Origin: Ancylostoma caninum
Taxonomy: Eukaryota; Nematoda; Chromadorea; Rhabditida; Ancylostomatidae
Assembly (NCBI GenBank): GCA_037903475.1
Contig: JBAJFG010000239.1
Coordinates: 186,001 to 250,000, forward strand
Direction: 5' to 3'
Length of the DNA: 64,000 nucleotides
The notes beneath the pieces were generated by a model. That model saw only the letters and a program-made list of their open reading frames with translations, was not told the DNA's origin and did not search any database. The first letter of the stretch is position 1. Every line of letters begins with the position of its first letter. Below, piece after piece: positions 49,525 through 62,300 of the stretch. Both the position numbers and the translations under genes were made by a program.

Positions 49525-52500
49525 CTATAATTCCATGAGGTTGAGCTTAGCTTCGTTGTGCGATGACTTAGGGGGCGTGGCCGTGCTGCAATCACTGCAA
49601 TGTATAGGGTTTCTGTACGAGACTGCGAATACTGTATAATTATATTCTAGCACTGCATAGTGATTTACTGGTTTTCTTTGGAAAATCCGATGAGTTATCA
49701 ATTTGTAACAAGGCAAGTGTTCATTCATTCATTCATTCATTCATTCATTCATTCATTCATTCATTCATTCATTCATTCATTCGCTCATTCATTCATTCAT
49801 TCATTCGTCCATTCAATGCATTCATTTATTCATTATATTCATTCATTCATTCATTCATTCACTCATTCATTCATTCATTCACTCGTTCATTAATTCATTC
49901 ATTCATTCCCTCATTCATTCATTCATTCATTCATTCATTCATTCATTCATTCACTCATTCATTCATTCATTCATTCATTCACTGCATTCATTCATTCACC
50001 AACTCATTCATTCATTCGTTTTGCATCGATTCCAACCATTCAAATTTCAGAATTCTGTGACTTGGTATGTATTTTCATTTTTTTTAAAGATACAAACCAT
50101 CTACAGCGAATCAAGTGAAGCTATTGATCATGAATATTCAAGGTGGAATTCTCAGACGGTAATATTTTTGGCAGGGTTAAATATTCGATTTTTTGCACAG
50201 ATGTGATAATCCCAATCTATTTCCTTAAAACCGTATTTGGTAAAAATACGTCCCTATTGGGATTCCCACGAGTCGCTAAATATTACGACATTTCTTCACT
50301 GATAGCCCGTGGTTCCCAAGTGCGATCTGTTTGCTTTGATAAGAAGTGTGGCCGACTCAGTCAAATGTTATCTGACCAGTCGCGTCCGTGTTAGATTTGA
50401 ACTTGTGGAGGTGAAAGTGCCACTGAGTCATAGGAGATGGCTACTGTGAGGAAATGCAAGGAAGCTCCTATTGCCAGTTCGTGGTTGAAGGCCGTTTTCT
50501 TTTAGTAGAAAACATTTTGGTCGAAATTTAAGGGGTGACAGTGTTCTCCTTGGTGTCATCCATGCTTTTTCAGGATTTGTTCTGGAACTCAATTTCGCAG
50601 AGAGTGAAAACTTTTCACCTCTGAAATTTACCTCAGTTTTAGTGGAATACGATTCCAATATAAAAAAATCTCGACGAGTAATTTTCATAACATTTTGAGA
50701 AATTGTCAAATACACGATGTTTAGAAAATATTACCAAGGTTCTTATCAGAATTTTTTCACCCCAATGTGTTTCCTAGTATTTTCATAGGTTTTTTACTAT
50801 TATGATATTGATTCGGTCTGATTTCACAAATACTCCTTCTCTTCCTGGAAGTCCTTGATTTCTGGGGAGAGGCTTGGTCCCGATACTTGTTTTTTCCTTT
50901 GTTCTGGAACCTAAGGTAATTTTCTGCGAGTTCCAGTCCGAGTTTGTCTTTCGCCATTTATGGGCTTGTAAAAGGACACGTAGCACATGTCATAAAGGTG
51001 AAACAGTCGAGAGATGTTCCGCTTCGGTTTTTATTACTGGCAAACTCTAGCAGCACCAGAAGTTTGCAAATGCAGAAAATGTTTTTGTCTGCTTTATTTA
51101 GGAAGCTCTTTATAATTTTGTAGGGCGTAGGGAAGGATGTTTCTACGGGTAATGTCCCCTAATTTTTATGAGGACTTATTTATTTATTTCATTACATGGA
51201 TATATCCATGTGAAAACAATCTACAAGCAGTACAGTACACTATATACCAAACAAATACGTAACTCTCAGATTATTTCATACAATTTTTTTAATTTTAGAC
51301 AAAAATAGACCTCTAATTACTCTTGTTTGAGGAATCCTTCTACCTGATTCTTAATTGATGACAGTTTTCTGGAAATGGGACATCTCTTGCTTATTATTAA
51401 ATACTTTGAACCTGCTCTGTCAACAAAAAATGATTGTTTTATGGACGTCTTAGCCTTTGGGACTTTGGTTTGGTCCTCTAGACTTCATCTTTCTAGAGAA
51501 GCTGCTACATAGTTTCCTCCTTCTACTTCAGTAATAAATCCTCTGTTAGAAGTTTTGAGGGAGATGAAATTTCCTTAAGGAACGCATAATGTGATAGGTA
51601 GACTTACCTTGAAATGGATTTTAGTAGACAAAATTCATAAACTCCGACTTTTCATGGGTGTTTTCTGGATACTTACTCCTGTAAACGAGTCTGTACAGTG
51701 TACAGCGATGATTTTTCGGCCACATAAACCAGACTCCATCAAGTAAATCAGCAAAAAGGGACGGTTTCTAAGGCTGAAGTAATGGCGAAAACGGCTCGCG
51801 GACTCGTCCCCTTTATGGCACTCCTCGCGTCCGTCGTAGTCGCCGCGTCGCACGACGACGTGCCTCTCCATTCACCACCACCTCTTCTGTAACTGACAGC
51901 TGCATTGTGCCAACGACAAGCCGACGTGGTCGTTGCAGCTGCGCGAGAATTCTTCTGGAGTTATTGATTTATTGATTGAAATTCCTAGGAAATTCGTTCA
52001 TGGAATTGCTGGCTCACAAACAATTACTTTCAGCACATGATTTCACCCTTGTTGCGCTAGGTATGGCTCCAGTAAACATGTGCAAGCACATATTTGTTTA
52101 TTTGTTTATGTGTAACATGCCAGTTAACGAGTGTGATAAGAACAAAAAAAAACAAATTAAAGCAGTAAAGTATAGAACAAAACAATAAAACACGAAAAAC
52201 ACAAATGGAACAGGCAAAACATACATCACTGTAGAGTTAAGAAATATAGTTGAATGAACTTATTGTGTTTCTTTTCAGAAACTTACTTTTAATCTTATTT
52301 TGTTTCTTTTCAGAAACTTACTTTTAATTCTGCCTAAAAATTTGAATGTAGAGACGCGAATCTGCGAAGGGATTTCTACAATTTTACCTGAAAATTCCTG
52401 GAAATACACTGAAAATGGTTGAGGCAGGAAAATTTCAGTTCAAGACTGCTGCATTTTCTTAGAATCCCAGCTCATCATATATTTGGTTCGGTTTCCGAAA

Positions 52501-55500
52501 AAGCACACAGCAGTACCTTCTGTTATCCTGCAACATTTTTCCTGGATCTCCTTGCCATGTAGGAAAAACGAATGGGAAAGGGATACTAGTGTAGATCAAG
52601 ATTTTCGTGGGTATTGCCTTTAATGACGCAGTTTACCTTAAATGATGAGGTAGTTTTTGAAGAACTACGTGGATTCGTGGCTGCGGATTTCAAGTTTTGT
52701 AAATAGCGGATATTTGACATTATGGTGAGGGTTTAGGAAATTTTTCTCAATGATTTTCATCTGAGAAGAAACTCATTACCTTTTACCACTTTGTTTGATA
52801 CTATGTATTTCGTAAATAGATCAGATGCAGAGATAAGTTACATACTATCAGTGAAGGGGGCTGGGGTTGCTAGCCGGGGGGGGGGGGAGCTTGGGAAAAA
52901 GCGGCAATTCCGCCACTCCGCAGACTCAGAAGGAGTAATAAAGTTGCTTAAAATATAAATTTTAATGTTAGGTAATCAATACTGGCCGTGGTCTTTACAA
53001 ATAATAATAAAACTAAACGGCAAGAAATAACTTTATACAATATTTTCTTATCCCTTTTATAGAAAAATTTTGAAAATTCGGCGGTTCGGTCTGGGGAGGG
53101 AGATGGCGTTCTCTCGTCCGCCACTGCACTGCTATGCAGTGATATGTGTAGTGAGAAGAACTCAGGCAAGCTTGCGGAAGAACCGCCAGCCATAATTGTT
53201 GCACAGGGATCGCAGCAGAACTCGACACGTGGATCTGGACTGAATTCTTTCTGTTGTAGTCCTTCTGTAAGTTTGTCTGTAGCTTTTATAAAAAAAGCCA
53301 CGTTAAAGAACTTAAAGGTGTAGCAGCTACGGAGTCTTCAATGTCTCATAAATATGCTTCTATAAAGGACCTTTTTAGGTCTATTCCTTGCTGAAAAATG
53401 CTCCACCCTTCGCAACCAGCATATCTTCCATTAAGGCTCAATTTTCAACCTTAAGGAACCCCGGGAAATTCCTAAATTTCCTCTCATCTCATATTACTCC
53501 ACAGCAAGGCATGGTAATAATGGATGAGCTCCGTTCGATTTCGTGAAATCGGATCCATAGCATTTAATTAAAAGCGTTCAGCGCTGAGAGCGGTCGTCAT
53601 GCGCGTGTTTGCGCAGGCGGCAGCTCCGCAGCAGCAGCACAATGCGCCTCCTGCGGCTCGACTTTCCCACGATGCACTGCGTGCGCTTGCGATTGTCCTC
53701 CGAGTGAGCTACCGTTCTCATACGAAGCCAGGCGATTGTCCACGAATTCCAGAAACCGCGTGAAATTTTGTTTACTCTGTTTACGGCGTCGTGGGTAATT
53801 GCTCACCCAGTTTTTTCTTCTCCAAATCACAAACAAACAGCTGTTTGTTTACGTGCTGCCGCTGAAATCTTCCATAGCTATTCAGTGTGTTCTTCTTCTT
53901 GCATATTTCATTGCTTGGGGTATGTGGCCTAGGTTTTGAATGGGATTCGTTTCTCTGGATCTGCTAGGTGTTGGTGGATTTTATTGTGATTGTCTTGCAA
54001 ATTCTGTGCAACTTGCCTTTGGATTATAACTCACTTTTCACTTTGAATGTTATGGAACCAAGCTTCTATTCGTGTCTTCCTGCTGCTGTTTTGACTTCAC
54101 CAAGGGGAATGATTTCCTGGATTTGGATAAATTGTCTCAGAATCTCTTCTTGGTTACCTTTTAATGCCAGTTCTAATTCATTTGCTGCCATTCTGCTGGC
54201 GTTGGTTTCCAAAAACCTTTTTCTGCTGTTTACAGCTCCAGGCACTTTTAGTAAGGGTTTTCTCAAGACGGTATTCGAGCTTCTTCATGAATTTATCACT
54301 GGCTTCATGGCCACTTCCATTAAAACTATTACTTAATACTTTATTTATTCGCTACCACTGTTGCTCTAAGAAATTGTATTTTTCTCCGAATTCATCAGTT
54401 GAAGAAATTCCTCGAGTATCCTCCTGAAACTCAGGCTTAATCTGCTGCCAACGCTTAAGGACGGTAATTAGAGGAATTCGATAGGAAAATCAGAGGAATT
54501 CACTCGGAATTCAGGCGGAAACCAGCGCATTTACTCAGAAATCACCTAAAATTCAAGCGAAATCTGGAGCTTCATACATCATTGAGATTACCCAGGGTAG
54601 ACGTGCTAGCGTCCCCTCCCCTGCGTTAAAATTTACTTATCTTTAACAAGGGCTTCAAAACGTTTATCCTATGTTATCTCAATGATGCATTTAGGACCTG
54701 ATGGCCTATATATCAACCTAATTACTCCAAATTTATTTTTGACTTACGAATTATTCAGCAGAGTTCTACGTAATATAGCAAAACGCGCGATTCACGAGGT
54801 TATTTTTCCAGAGTCTGCCCGCAAACCATCGATTTAGAAGCTATGCTTTGAAAATAGGCGAAAAACTAGATTAGTATGAAGAGATTTGTTATCGAGTAAC
54901 CATAATAATGTTTCTACTTGACTGCGGCTCCATACTTCTTCTCCAGGGTCAGTTCTGCCCAAGAGTTAACTGTTTACACCTTTCTTTGCCGTGAAAATTT
55001 CCTGGAAAATCAGCTATCTCCTCAAGAACAGCACAAACACTCCACTCTTTCTCATGAACCCCGTTCGATTTGAATCATCGGCGATGAGAAGCTGGCGGAA
55101 AAGTGCCGCGCGATCGCTGCAGCAGCATGGAAAAACGCTGAGAACCACTCAGTCGCTGCACGTTTTTCTGCTTATTTTCGATCAACACGCACTTACTGCA
55201 GGGTTTTCCAGGAAAAGTGCTTGAGAATGGGAATATTTACTCTTATCTAGAAGATCCAAGTGCTAATGGGTTATCAATTATCCATTCTCATGGGAATATT
55301 TTCAGTCGAAAGAAGTTAGATTTTTTTGTACAAAAGGTTTGCTGGGAAATTTAATCCGCGTCCAGAAAGCTCGTCCTTTTTTGAGACGGGGAAGTTGCTC
55401 GGATATGGGGAACACCCACGGAATGTCTTTGATGCAGAGATCCTTTGAATTTTCTGGAAAGTAATCTGGATTCTACGGTAGTTCTGAGGAACCTGGATTG

Positions 55501-58229
55501 TGTGAGAAAAAAGTGTAAGAAAATTAATCATTTTCATTGGATGGCATGAGATTTTTGTAATTTTTTTTCTGGAAAATAATGTACATCCTCTAACATATGG
55601 AACATGGAACCCGTAACTGGATAGGATGGGCAGTATAATGCCCATGGGTTCAGTTACCCACGAGCAGCCGCGAGGTATGACGATGTCACGTGAGGCAGGA
55701 AAACTTGTTGATGGATGAGAGGTAAGGAGTAAGTTTCGTTGGCGGCTGCATGCATCACTTATTACCGAGGAAAAACAGGTTAACACCACGAAAATTAACC
55801 CACCGTAAACACGGGCGTCAACATGTTTATCCTGGGTAATGTCAATGACGCATCCAGGCTTAGGTTAAAACAGTTACCGCCGGTAATCTCAATTGTACAA
55901 CCAGGGTTAGGATTCATGAACGCAAAATTGAGCGAAACCAGGTTAGGAAACCAACCTTTGCGTCTTGCGTCTCCTGACACCACATGCTATATAGGGTAAC
56001 CAATCACCCAAGCGACCGATGCATTGCGTGGTTAACGTTTCATGAATCCCAGCCCAGGTCCCGGCTCATTTTGAGCGAAAATAGGCCTTTTTGGGAGCTG
56101 TCCTATATCCCCAAGGCCTTTCATGAGCAGTCCTAAAACATCCAGAATCAGTACTACCATCATATTATCCAGAGATCCTCCGCACACCCCCCCCCCTCGT
56201 TCGCATCAAACACCTGTTATTGTTCCCCGATGTTCTCTTCCGGGCGATGTCGATAGGCTGTGTTATTGTAGGCGAGTTTATTGTCCACTCAATGTCGCAT
56301 AATCTTACAGTAATCCGGTGATGGATGACCGCTAGCGGTCAAGGCAGCGACACCGCACTACGCCATGCGCCTACTGATTCGTTATTCTTACAGCAATTAA
56401 TGACTTGCGCTCGTCGACGTCATCGATCTCATCTGATCATGTGATCTCAATCATGGAAAGATAAATAATATTGAAGAGGTGATGGGATGAGAGAGGAGAG
56501 AGAAAAGAGAATCATTTTATAATTTCAACGGTCTGCTCTGAGAAATATATATTGGAATTATACTACTCCCTATTGTAATATAATCTATATGATACTATTG
56601 TATTAGAGTTAATACATATACTACTACGTCGAATGAAAGGAAGCATATGCAAACCAGGTCTAACCCAGAACGAACTTGCCTTTTTTAAGGAGTTCAGTGT
56701 AAAATCGCCTCATTCCTTCCAGTTTTATAAATTATATATAGTAAGAAAATCAGCTATATTATTGAGGAAGGAGAGAAAATAACAAAAAAAAATGTAGTGC
56801 AGAAATTTCACATTTTTGCCCAGGAAATCAGTGTATCATCGCTTATTGCCCATATAATATTCTGTTGTTGTTAATATTGTGTTATATTCATTACTAGTAC
56901 ACTATCCAATAATATTTAATGTGCATTATGATTTTCTTTCTTCACCATCTAATGGACGTTAATTGCATGTAAATAAATATTGTGTAAACAAACAATTATT
57001 TTCCGTATTCTTTATGTCGCACATTTTATTATATATAGTTCTCGAATACTTTCAATGCTGATCATATATTAACTGAATTTTCTGGTTTCATAAGATGTAT
57101 TTTCCTCTTTTTGATAAAATCTTCGGCGATTTAATGGGATCCTAGGTCATCCTGCCTCCTATTGTCATTCCCGTGTCTATAAATATAATTAGTAACGCGT
57201 ACTATGCGTACTACGTAGTACTCGTATTATATATGATACACATGTTTTGTGTATACAATACACCTAATACAACATGTACTATATGTAGAAAACTTCATAA
57301 CTATGACAATATAATATTATAATGTGCAAGGAGCCCAATGTAATATATGTTGTATAATTTTTAGTATGTATATGTAGTATTATATATGTAGTGATAAATG
57401 TATGATGGTAAGTATATGATACACTGTATGTAATCAATACTATAACATGATGTAATTATATATATGTTATGTATAATATATAGTACATAATATACATATA
57501 CTATTATATATATATATATTATAAATATGTATTTCATACAGTTAATATTACGAACCTACTACATAATGAAGTGTCAGAGACACTATTATTATGATAAAAG
57601 TTCCCATTACGAAAACACCTAATTTTACCATAATATCATCCAGTGTTTATCAGGGCATATACTGCGGATTCATAACTCTATTCAGATGCAAATGTAGCTC
57701 TTCTTCTTTCTCTTCTCATTGTTTGTTATATTTTGGGTAACCTTACTAGAATCCTGAAATACTCGGAGTCAAGACACCTGTTCACCGCTCTATAATTTTT
57801 TCATCCCTCCAAGCAACCCTTGGAATTCCACAGTATCTATCCCTGCCTGCTTATGCCACAACCACTCCATCTGCCTCATTTCTCTGGAAATTCCATCCCC
57901 TCGCGAGCTGCCGCATGTTTTTCCGGGGCTGCCTGAGATGTGAGCACTGTACTATCGATGTGTCACGCAGCAGAAGATAGCACGAACGCCGGGTGCTTTC
58001 GAAATTACCGTAGCCACCGACGACGCGGGCACGACCGGCTACACACGCCAGCAGCGCACACAGATGATTCAGCTCGTGCCGTTGTGTGCACACGGACCGG
58101 AAGCGTCCTATTGTTTTGAATGAATCGTACGGAAGCTGCGGATCATCATGACTGGAATAGTAGGACTCCGGAATGCCTGCCATTGCGCCAGAAGTACCGG
58201 TTTGTACGGAGGTGGAGGCGGGTTCGGAA
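49525..58229 (-). CDS. Candidate minus-strand gene, unrecognised (partial)
   Basis: Two minus-strand exons look coding and are phase-compatible. Exon 58229-58009 follows a good acceptor (ctttttttctgcaaacccag) and reads SEPASTSVQTGTSGAMAG, PESYYSSHDDPQLPYDSF, TQRHELNHLCALLACV, AGRARVVGGY, then a strong donor (gtaatttc). Exon 49622-49525 follows ttcgcag, reads SYRNPIHCSDCSTATPPK, then SSHNEAKLNLMEL and a stop. Intermediate exons may exist between them. The gene would converge on the helicase gene, with about 550 bases between stop codons. The 5' exons lie above 58229 or outside the window. The first exon could instead read on to a stop at 57851. I do not recognise a family; composition suggests a soluble or cytoplasmic tail. 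Confidence 0.4.
49722..50020. repeat. ATTC tetranucleotide microsatellite, about 300 bp
   Basis: Nearly uninterrupted ATTC/TTCA repetition with point variants (ctcattc, gtccattc, tgcattc). It generates an artificial open frame of repeated His-Ser-Phe-Ile, which is not a gene. The cluster of variants suggests an old, decaying array. Confidence 0.97.
50021..53598. other. Interval with no supported gene
   Basis: Open frames on both strands are short and lack splice context. Features seen are a tandem duplication (52258-52330), one end of a TTAA-type element (ATTGCCTTTAA at about 52613-52623, no partner found) and a G homopolymer near 52877. Minus frames at 50428-50957 have some protein-like composition but no recognisable motif. 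A CG-rich patch around 51780-51875 could be regulatory. Confidence 0.4.
52258..52330. repeat. Tandem duplication of about 35 bp
   Basis: TTATTGTGTTTCTTTTCAGA followed by AACTTACTTTTAAT is repeated immediately as TTATTTTGTTTCTTTTCAGA with AACTTACTTTTAAT, one substitution apart. Each copy carries a strong splice-acceptor-like TTTTCAG, but no coding exon follows. Confidence 0.85.
53599..53703 (+). CDS. Candidate plus-strand exon, Ala/Gln-rich
   Basis: ATG followed by a frame reading RVFAQAAAPQQQHNAPPAAR, then LSHDALRALAIVLR, ending at a good donor (CGA then gtgagc). The stretch is CG-rich compared with its flanks, and the minus strand is open as well (53597-53836), so direction is uncertain. 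No downstream plus-strand partner exon was found. It may be a CG-rich regulatory region. Confidence 0.25.
53704..57850. other. Interval with no supported gene
   Basis: Apart from a CG-rich patch near 53600-53830 and degenerate repeats carrying GGTAAT(C/G)TCAAT motifs (54580-54700, 55800-56060), I see nothing coding. The minus frame at 54066-54266 (MAANELELALKGNQEEIL, then RQFIQIQEI) reads like a helical fragment and could be a decayed transposon gene piece, but it has no start or splice support. Confidence 0.4.
56500..57600. other. Very AT-rich block
   Basis: About 1.1 kb with long TATA/ATAT runs (for example 57410-57540) and almost no CG. No gene or clear periodic unit is visible. It could be a matrix-attachment-like or decayed region; this is composition only. 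Confidence 0.75.
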
Positions 58230-59159
58230 CTGGGTTTGCAGAAAAAAAGCATAGGATCTAAGGAGGAAATGTTGATTTTCGCCGTTATCCACGTTTTTTT
58301 TTCACAAATTCCTGTTATTGATCGACGATAGGAAACTGATAGGAAAATTTGCAGGTTGCGGCCAGACAGAGAAGGCTTAAGGTAGGGTATTGAATGCATC
58401 TAACTGGTCATCTTATGAATTAGTCGGCCTAACCCTCTTTGAATCTATAAAGGAATCTGTTGAGCACGCGTCCAAAGGAGCACAGCTTCAACTGTTCATA
58501 GCTCGTATCTTCTCGAAGATACGCCATAGATGGAGACTATATGGAGAATTTCAGGAATATTTTGTACGAATTTTTGTAAGAAAGTGCCTTCACAACTTTT
58601 TTTTCAAACCTCCACTGCTTATATACCTTACTGCTTCCCAACTCTATGCGCTTTTTGTACATAAAAATCCTTATTTGCAGTATCCTGCTAAGTCCACTAG
58701 CGAAACGATCCTTACCTGTTACTGTATTTTTCCCTTATGCAAACTATCAGATGTTCAAGATTTCCTCCTTATTCCTGAGAAATAGGCTAATTGTTCGGTG
58801 AAAATTCTCCTAGGTCCATGTTTGTGACCTAGGGTGGTGTTCATCATTGGGTTTACCCGTCATAATCGCGACCACCCGCAAAGCTTACTCATTTTTTCGG
58901 CGTTCATCAAAAAGTTTACCCCGAGTCGGCGATTGAGGAACGAGGTAATCTATATGTGTCTATTAAGTGACGAGGTAACCTATACCTGTTTGTAATTGAC
59001 AGGTAAATTTCATTACTGGTGATTAAACCATATAAAGAAGGTATTTATTAGGCTGGCAGGAATTATTGGAATCTATTTACGCTTAAATTTACGCTGCATT
59101 ACGAGAGAATATTTATTTTTAGTGGAAAAGGGTTTAATCGCAATAATTTTAATTATAAA

Positions 59160-59378
59160 ATTTCTTTAGTTTAATTTAAAAATATAACTTTGGAGAAGTT
59201 GAGATAATTAGAAATGATTGAAAGTAAAAATAATATTATAAAATTTATCAGATCATTAGTTGTAACTTTACCTTCTAGTAAAAGTTTAACAATTGGTTGA
59301 AATTTTGGTTGTATGCTGGGAATAGTATTAGCTTTTCAGATTTTATTTGGTACTTTTTTAGCTTTTTATTATACGGCT
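59160..59378 (+). pseudogene. cytb: Nuclear copy of mitochondrial cytochrome b 5' end (numt)
   Basis: From 59214, reading with the invertebrate mitochondrial code (TGA as Trp, ATA as Met, AGA as Ser), the sequence gives VVTLPSSKSLTMGWNFG, then CMLGMVLAFQIL and FGTFLAFYYT, the conserved N terminus of nematode cytochrome b. Homology stops abruptly at about 59376 (tatacggctgcc), where nuclear sequence resumes. Immediately upstream, 59160-59213 (ttctttagtttaatttaaaaatataactttggagaag) looks like a decayed tRNA, consistent with the tRNA-Phe that precedes cytochrome b in many nematode mitochondrial genomes. In the nuclear code the frame has a stop at the TGA, so it is a dead insertion. Confidence 0.85.
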
Positions 59379-62300
59379 GCCTACAAATCGGAACTGGGGG
59401 AGATTTTTAGCTTTTCGAGGAGAGAAGGGAGAACTTCACTATTATAATTGAAATCACTTCCAAAACTACAGAGGAAATTACTAACAATTCGTGGGAAAGA
59501 GGTGAAAAAGGCGGAAAAAACCTAGCTTCAGGACGGACCTCGTTATACTTGTGGTTGTAGTGTAGTGCTATAACGCAGTACTATAGTATAACGTTTTTTG
59601 TTTCAGTTTTTTTAAACTTTTGGCCGGAATATCGTTAAACTCATGTCTTCAACAGCATTGATGACCTGTAACCTTAATAATTAAATTTCTATCTAAATTT
59701 ATTAAACTATAATAATATAACAAACCTAAAGAATAGGGTTGCCACAGTGCTACGAAGTGTTACTAGTAGTAGAGGAATGCTTCCAGAGCAGTTCTTTGCA
59801 AGTAGAGTTTGTTTCGCTCTGGAATCCGATATCTTATGCATGTTCCTGTCCTTGTTGTCCTCGTTATACTCATTCTTCCAATGTGCATTCTCATCCCTTT
59901 ACTTTTTACTTCCAGCCACCGTTAACTTTATTATCCACGCAGTATCACCGCAGTAATGTGTGTCCGTGCAGTAACTTCGCAGTAACGTGTGTTCTGATGT
60001 TCTTTTCTTTATGGATCCTATTCATAATCCTCTTCCTGACGCATCTATCTCGTTCGCTCTTCCTTTATATATAGGTCTGGATTTCTGGAAGTTTCTAATG
60101 CTTAATAATTCGACATTGCGTGCTTGAAATAATACAAACACCAGAGTAATCTTTGTATTTCAGGAAACATCATCTCTGAGGGAGAAGAAGCTTCCTGGGT
60201 ACTTGATCCTGGAATATTTCACTCTTTCCTTCTTGCTGTCACAAGGAGTGCTTCCTTTTTGAATTATGTGTGATTAAATCGAGGACTAGCTATTTCGGTC
60301 TCTCATTTTACGACTAAATGGGCGACGTGGCCTTACGAGCGTGGATCCTGGAGCCCTGATCATCCAGGATTTCATGCTTCATGAAATTATGCAGTCTCAT
60401 CTTCTCCTTTTTTCAATTCTCCCCTTATTTGAGCATAGCTTCCGAACGTACAGTGAGTATCTGGGTGGTGCTCAGCTGAAACATGCTCGTTCCTTCGAGA
60501 ATTCACCTGAAATTTTCTACTTTGCTCCATGAAAATTATTTATGATGAAAATATGCTGCTGCTAAAAAAACTGCTCACGTTCTCAAGCATGAAAGCACCA
60601 ATTGAGGAGTATCTTCAATATTCTGCATCTCTTTTTTCATGCTTTGCTCTTTTGTTCTCATTGTTATGGCTCATTTTTATTGGGGCGAGCCTCTTGAGTG
60701 TTGTCTTTTATTTGCGTTTCCGTGATTCATTATGTTCCTATTGTTTGTTTGTTAGCCGAAATACTCGCGATATCAGCAATGAGTGCAAATGAGATTTTTG
60801 CAGGAAGGTTTTTCCGGATCCGGAGGAGAGTCTCAGGTACGATAATTTCTGGTACTGCTCGAGCTCAAAAAGAAAGAAAAAACGTAGGAGTTTTCATCAT
60901 CATACCTATGTAGTACTAAATCGACAGTCGCTAACGCTCCCATTACAGGACCTTGTTACTACTCTTTGCCTTTAGTCCGTCTAAGGATAGGAACGAAACG
61001 GACACTTTTGTTTTTATCATTTTTTTCTTCCAATCTTTTGTTATTGAATTGTTTTCACTTGTTATTTCACTCCCAGATTTTTCTCTAAACCCATCTCATC
61101 CTTAGCTTTGTATATATCTTTTTCTTTATTCTTATATCTCTTGACCCAATGTAGAATGGGAAGAAAACTTTCTCCTTCTCCAGAGTCGATCCCTAAAATT
61201 TCTCACTATCTCGTGAGCTCATACTCTGGATTGCACGTACTTCACGTTGAGAGAAAGCTCAGAAAATATAGAAAGAATCACTTTTTTGAACATTCAGGGA
61301 CAACTGTTCTGCTAGGAGAAGTTTAAAGGAGCTCTCCCAGTGTTAGAGTTATTTCCTTGGATTCTAGTAGACGTTATTTATTTATATACATGTTTACGTT
61401 GTTTACTTGATATATTACGGTGGTGTGCCATCAAATATAGCAGAAAAAAAGGTTGAGTCGGGTTCAGAGGAGCAAAAAACAGATAAAGGGCCTTTTAACT
61501 ATATATGGATTTTCTCTTGCCATCTTCATCACAGCACAACATCCGCTGTTGGATCTTTGCATTTTTTCCGGAGATGGGGGAAGGGAACTCTGCAGCAGCG
61601 TTTTCAAAAAGAATCTCACTTGTCTACTCTATTTTATTGCCTTTACTAGGAATTTCACGTTCGAAAAATTGTATCCTTAGAAAAAACCTACTTTCGAAAA
61701 CTCCTGCAAAAAACTAACTCATCCAGTTTTTGGAATCTACCCGTATTTGGAACTAACTCATGACGTGTACGTGTGGGTAAAAATGTACCGATTAATAACC
61801 TCTTGACACTCTCTCTAAGTGCACACTTGAATTTGACTACTCCTATGTAGATATACGTAGCTGTAGTGAGATCTTGCCCTCAAGTTTTCGTTTTAAAGTT
61901 GTTTAACATACAGATCAGCCGTTGACACATGAGTTTTTGCACGTTTGACGCCGCCAGCGAAACGATCGGCTCATGATGGGCTAGCTGCTTGCTGATCGTC
62001 AAGCGCTGCTTGAGAACAGCATAAGAAATGCCGATCATGTGCCTAGCCAGCGCTGTTCTGGGGTTTTTCCAAATTACACAGGAGAAATTACACATATCTC
62101 TCGAATTCTGAGATAGCGGGGTTCGTAGTTCTTAATCTTTACCGCAGAGCTATACCTGTTTGCTGATGAAATTGAAGAGAAAATATTTAGCTCTATAGAT
62201 ACGGCGCCCAGTTACAAATATCTGCTCCAATGCGCATCTCTGAAATGGAGCCAAAGATTTCTTGGCAGCTAAAATGTCTGTAAGCGAATTTTCCCACATT

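Noticed and set aside
49660..49893. Frame encoding repeated His-Ser-Phe-Ile
   Set aside because: It is the translation of the ATTC microsatellite and has no other coding sign.
55316..55789. Minus-strand frame of 157 codons
   Set aside because: Longest frame in its area but with no motif, no splice context and repetitive GAATTTTC-type sequence; probably chance.
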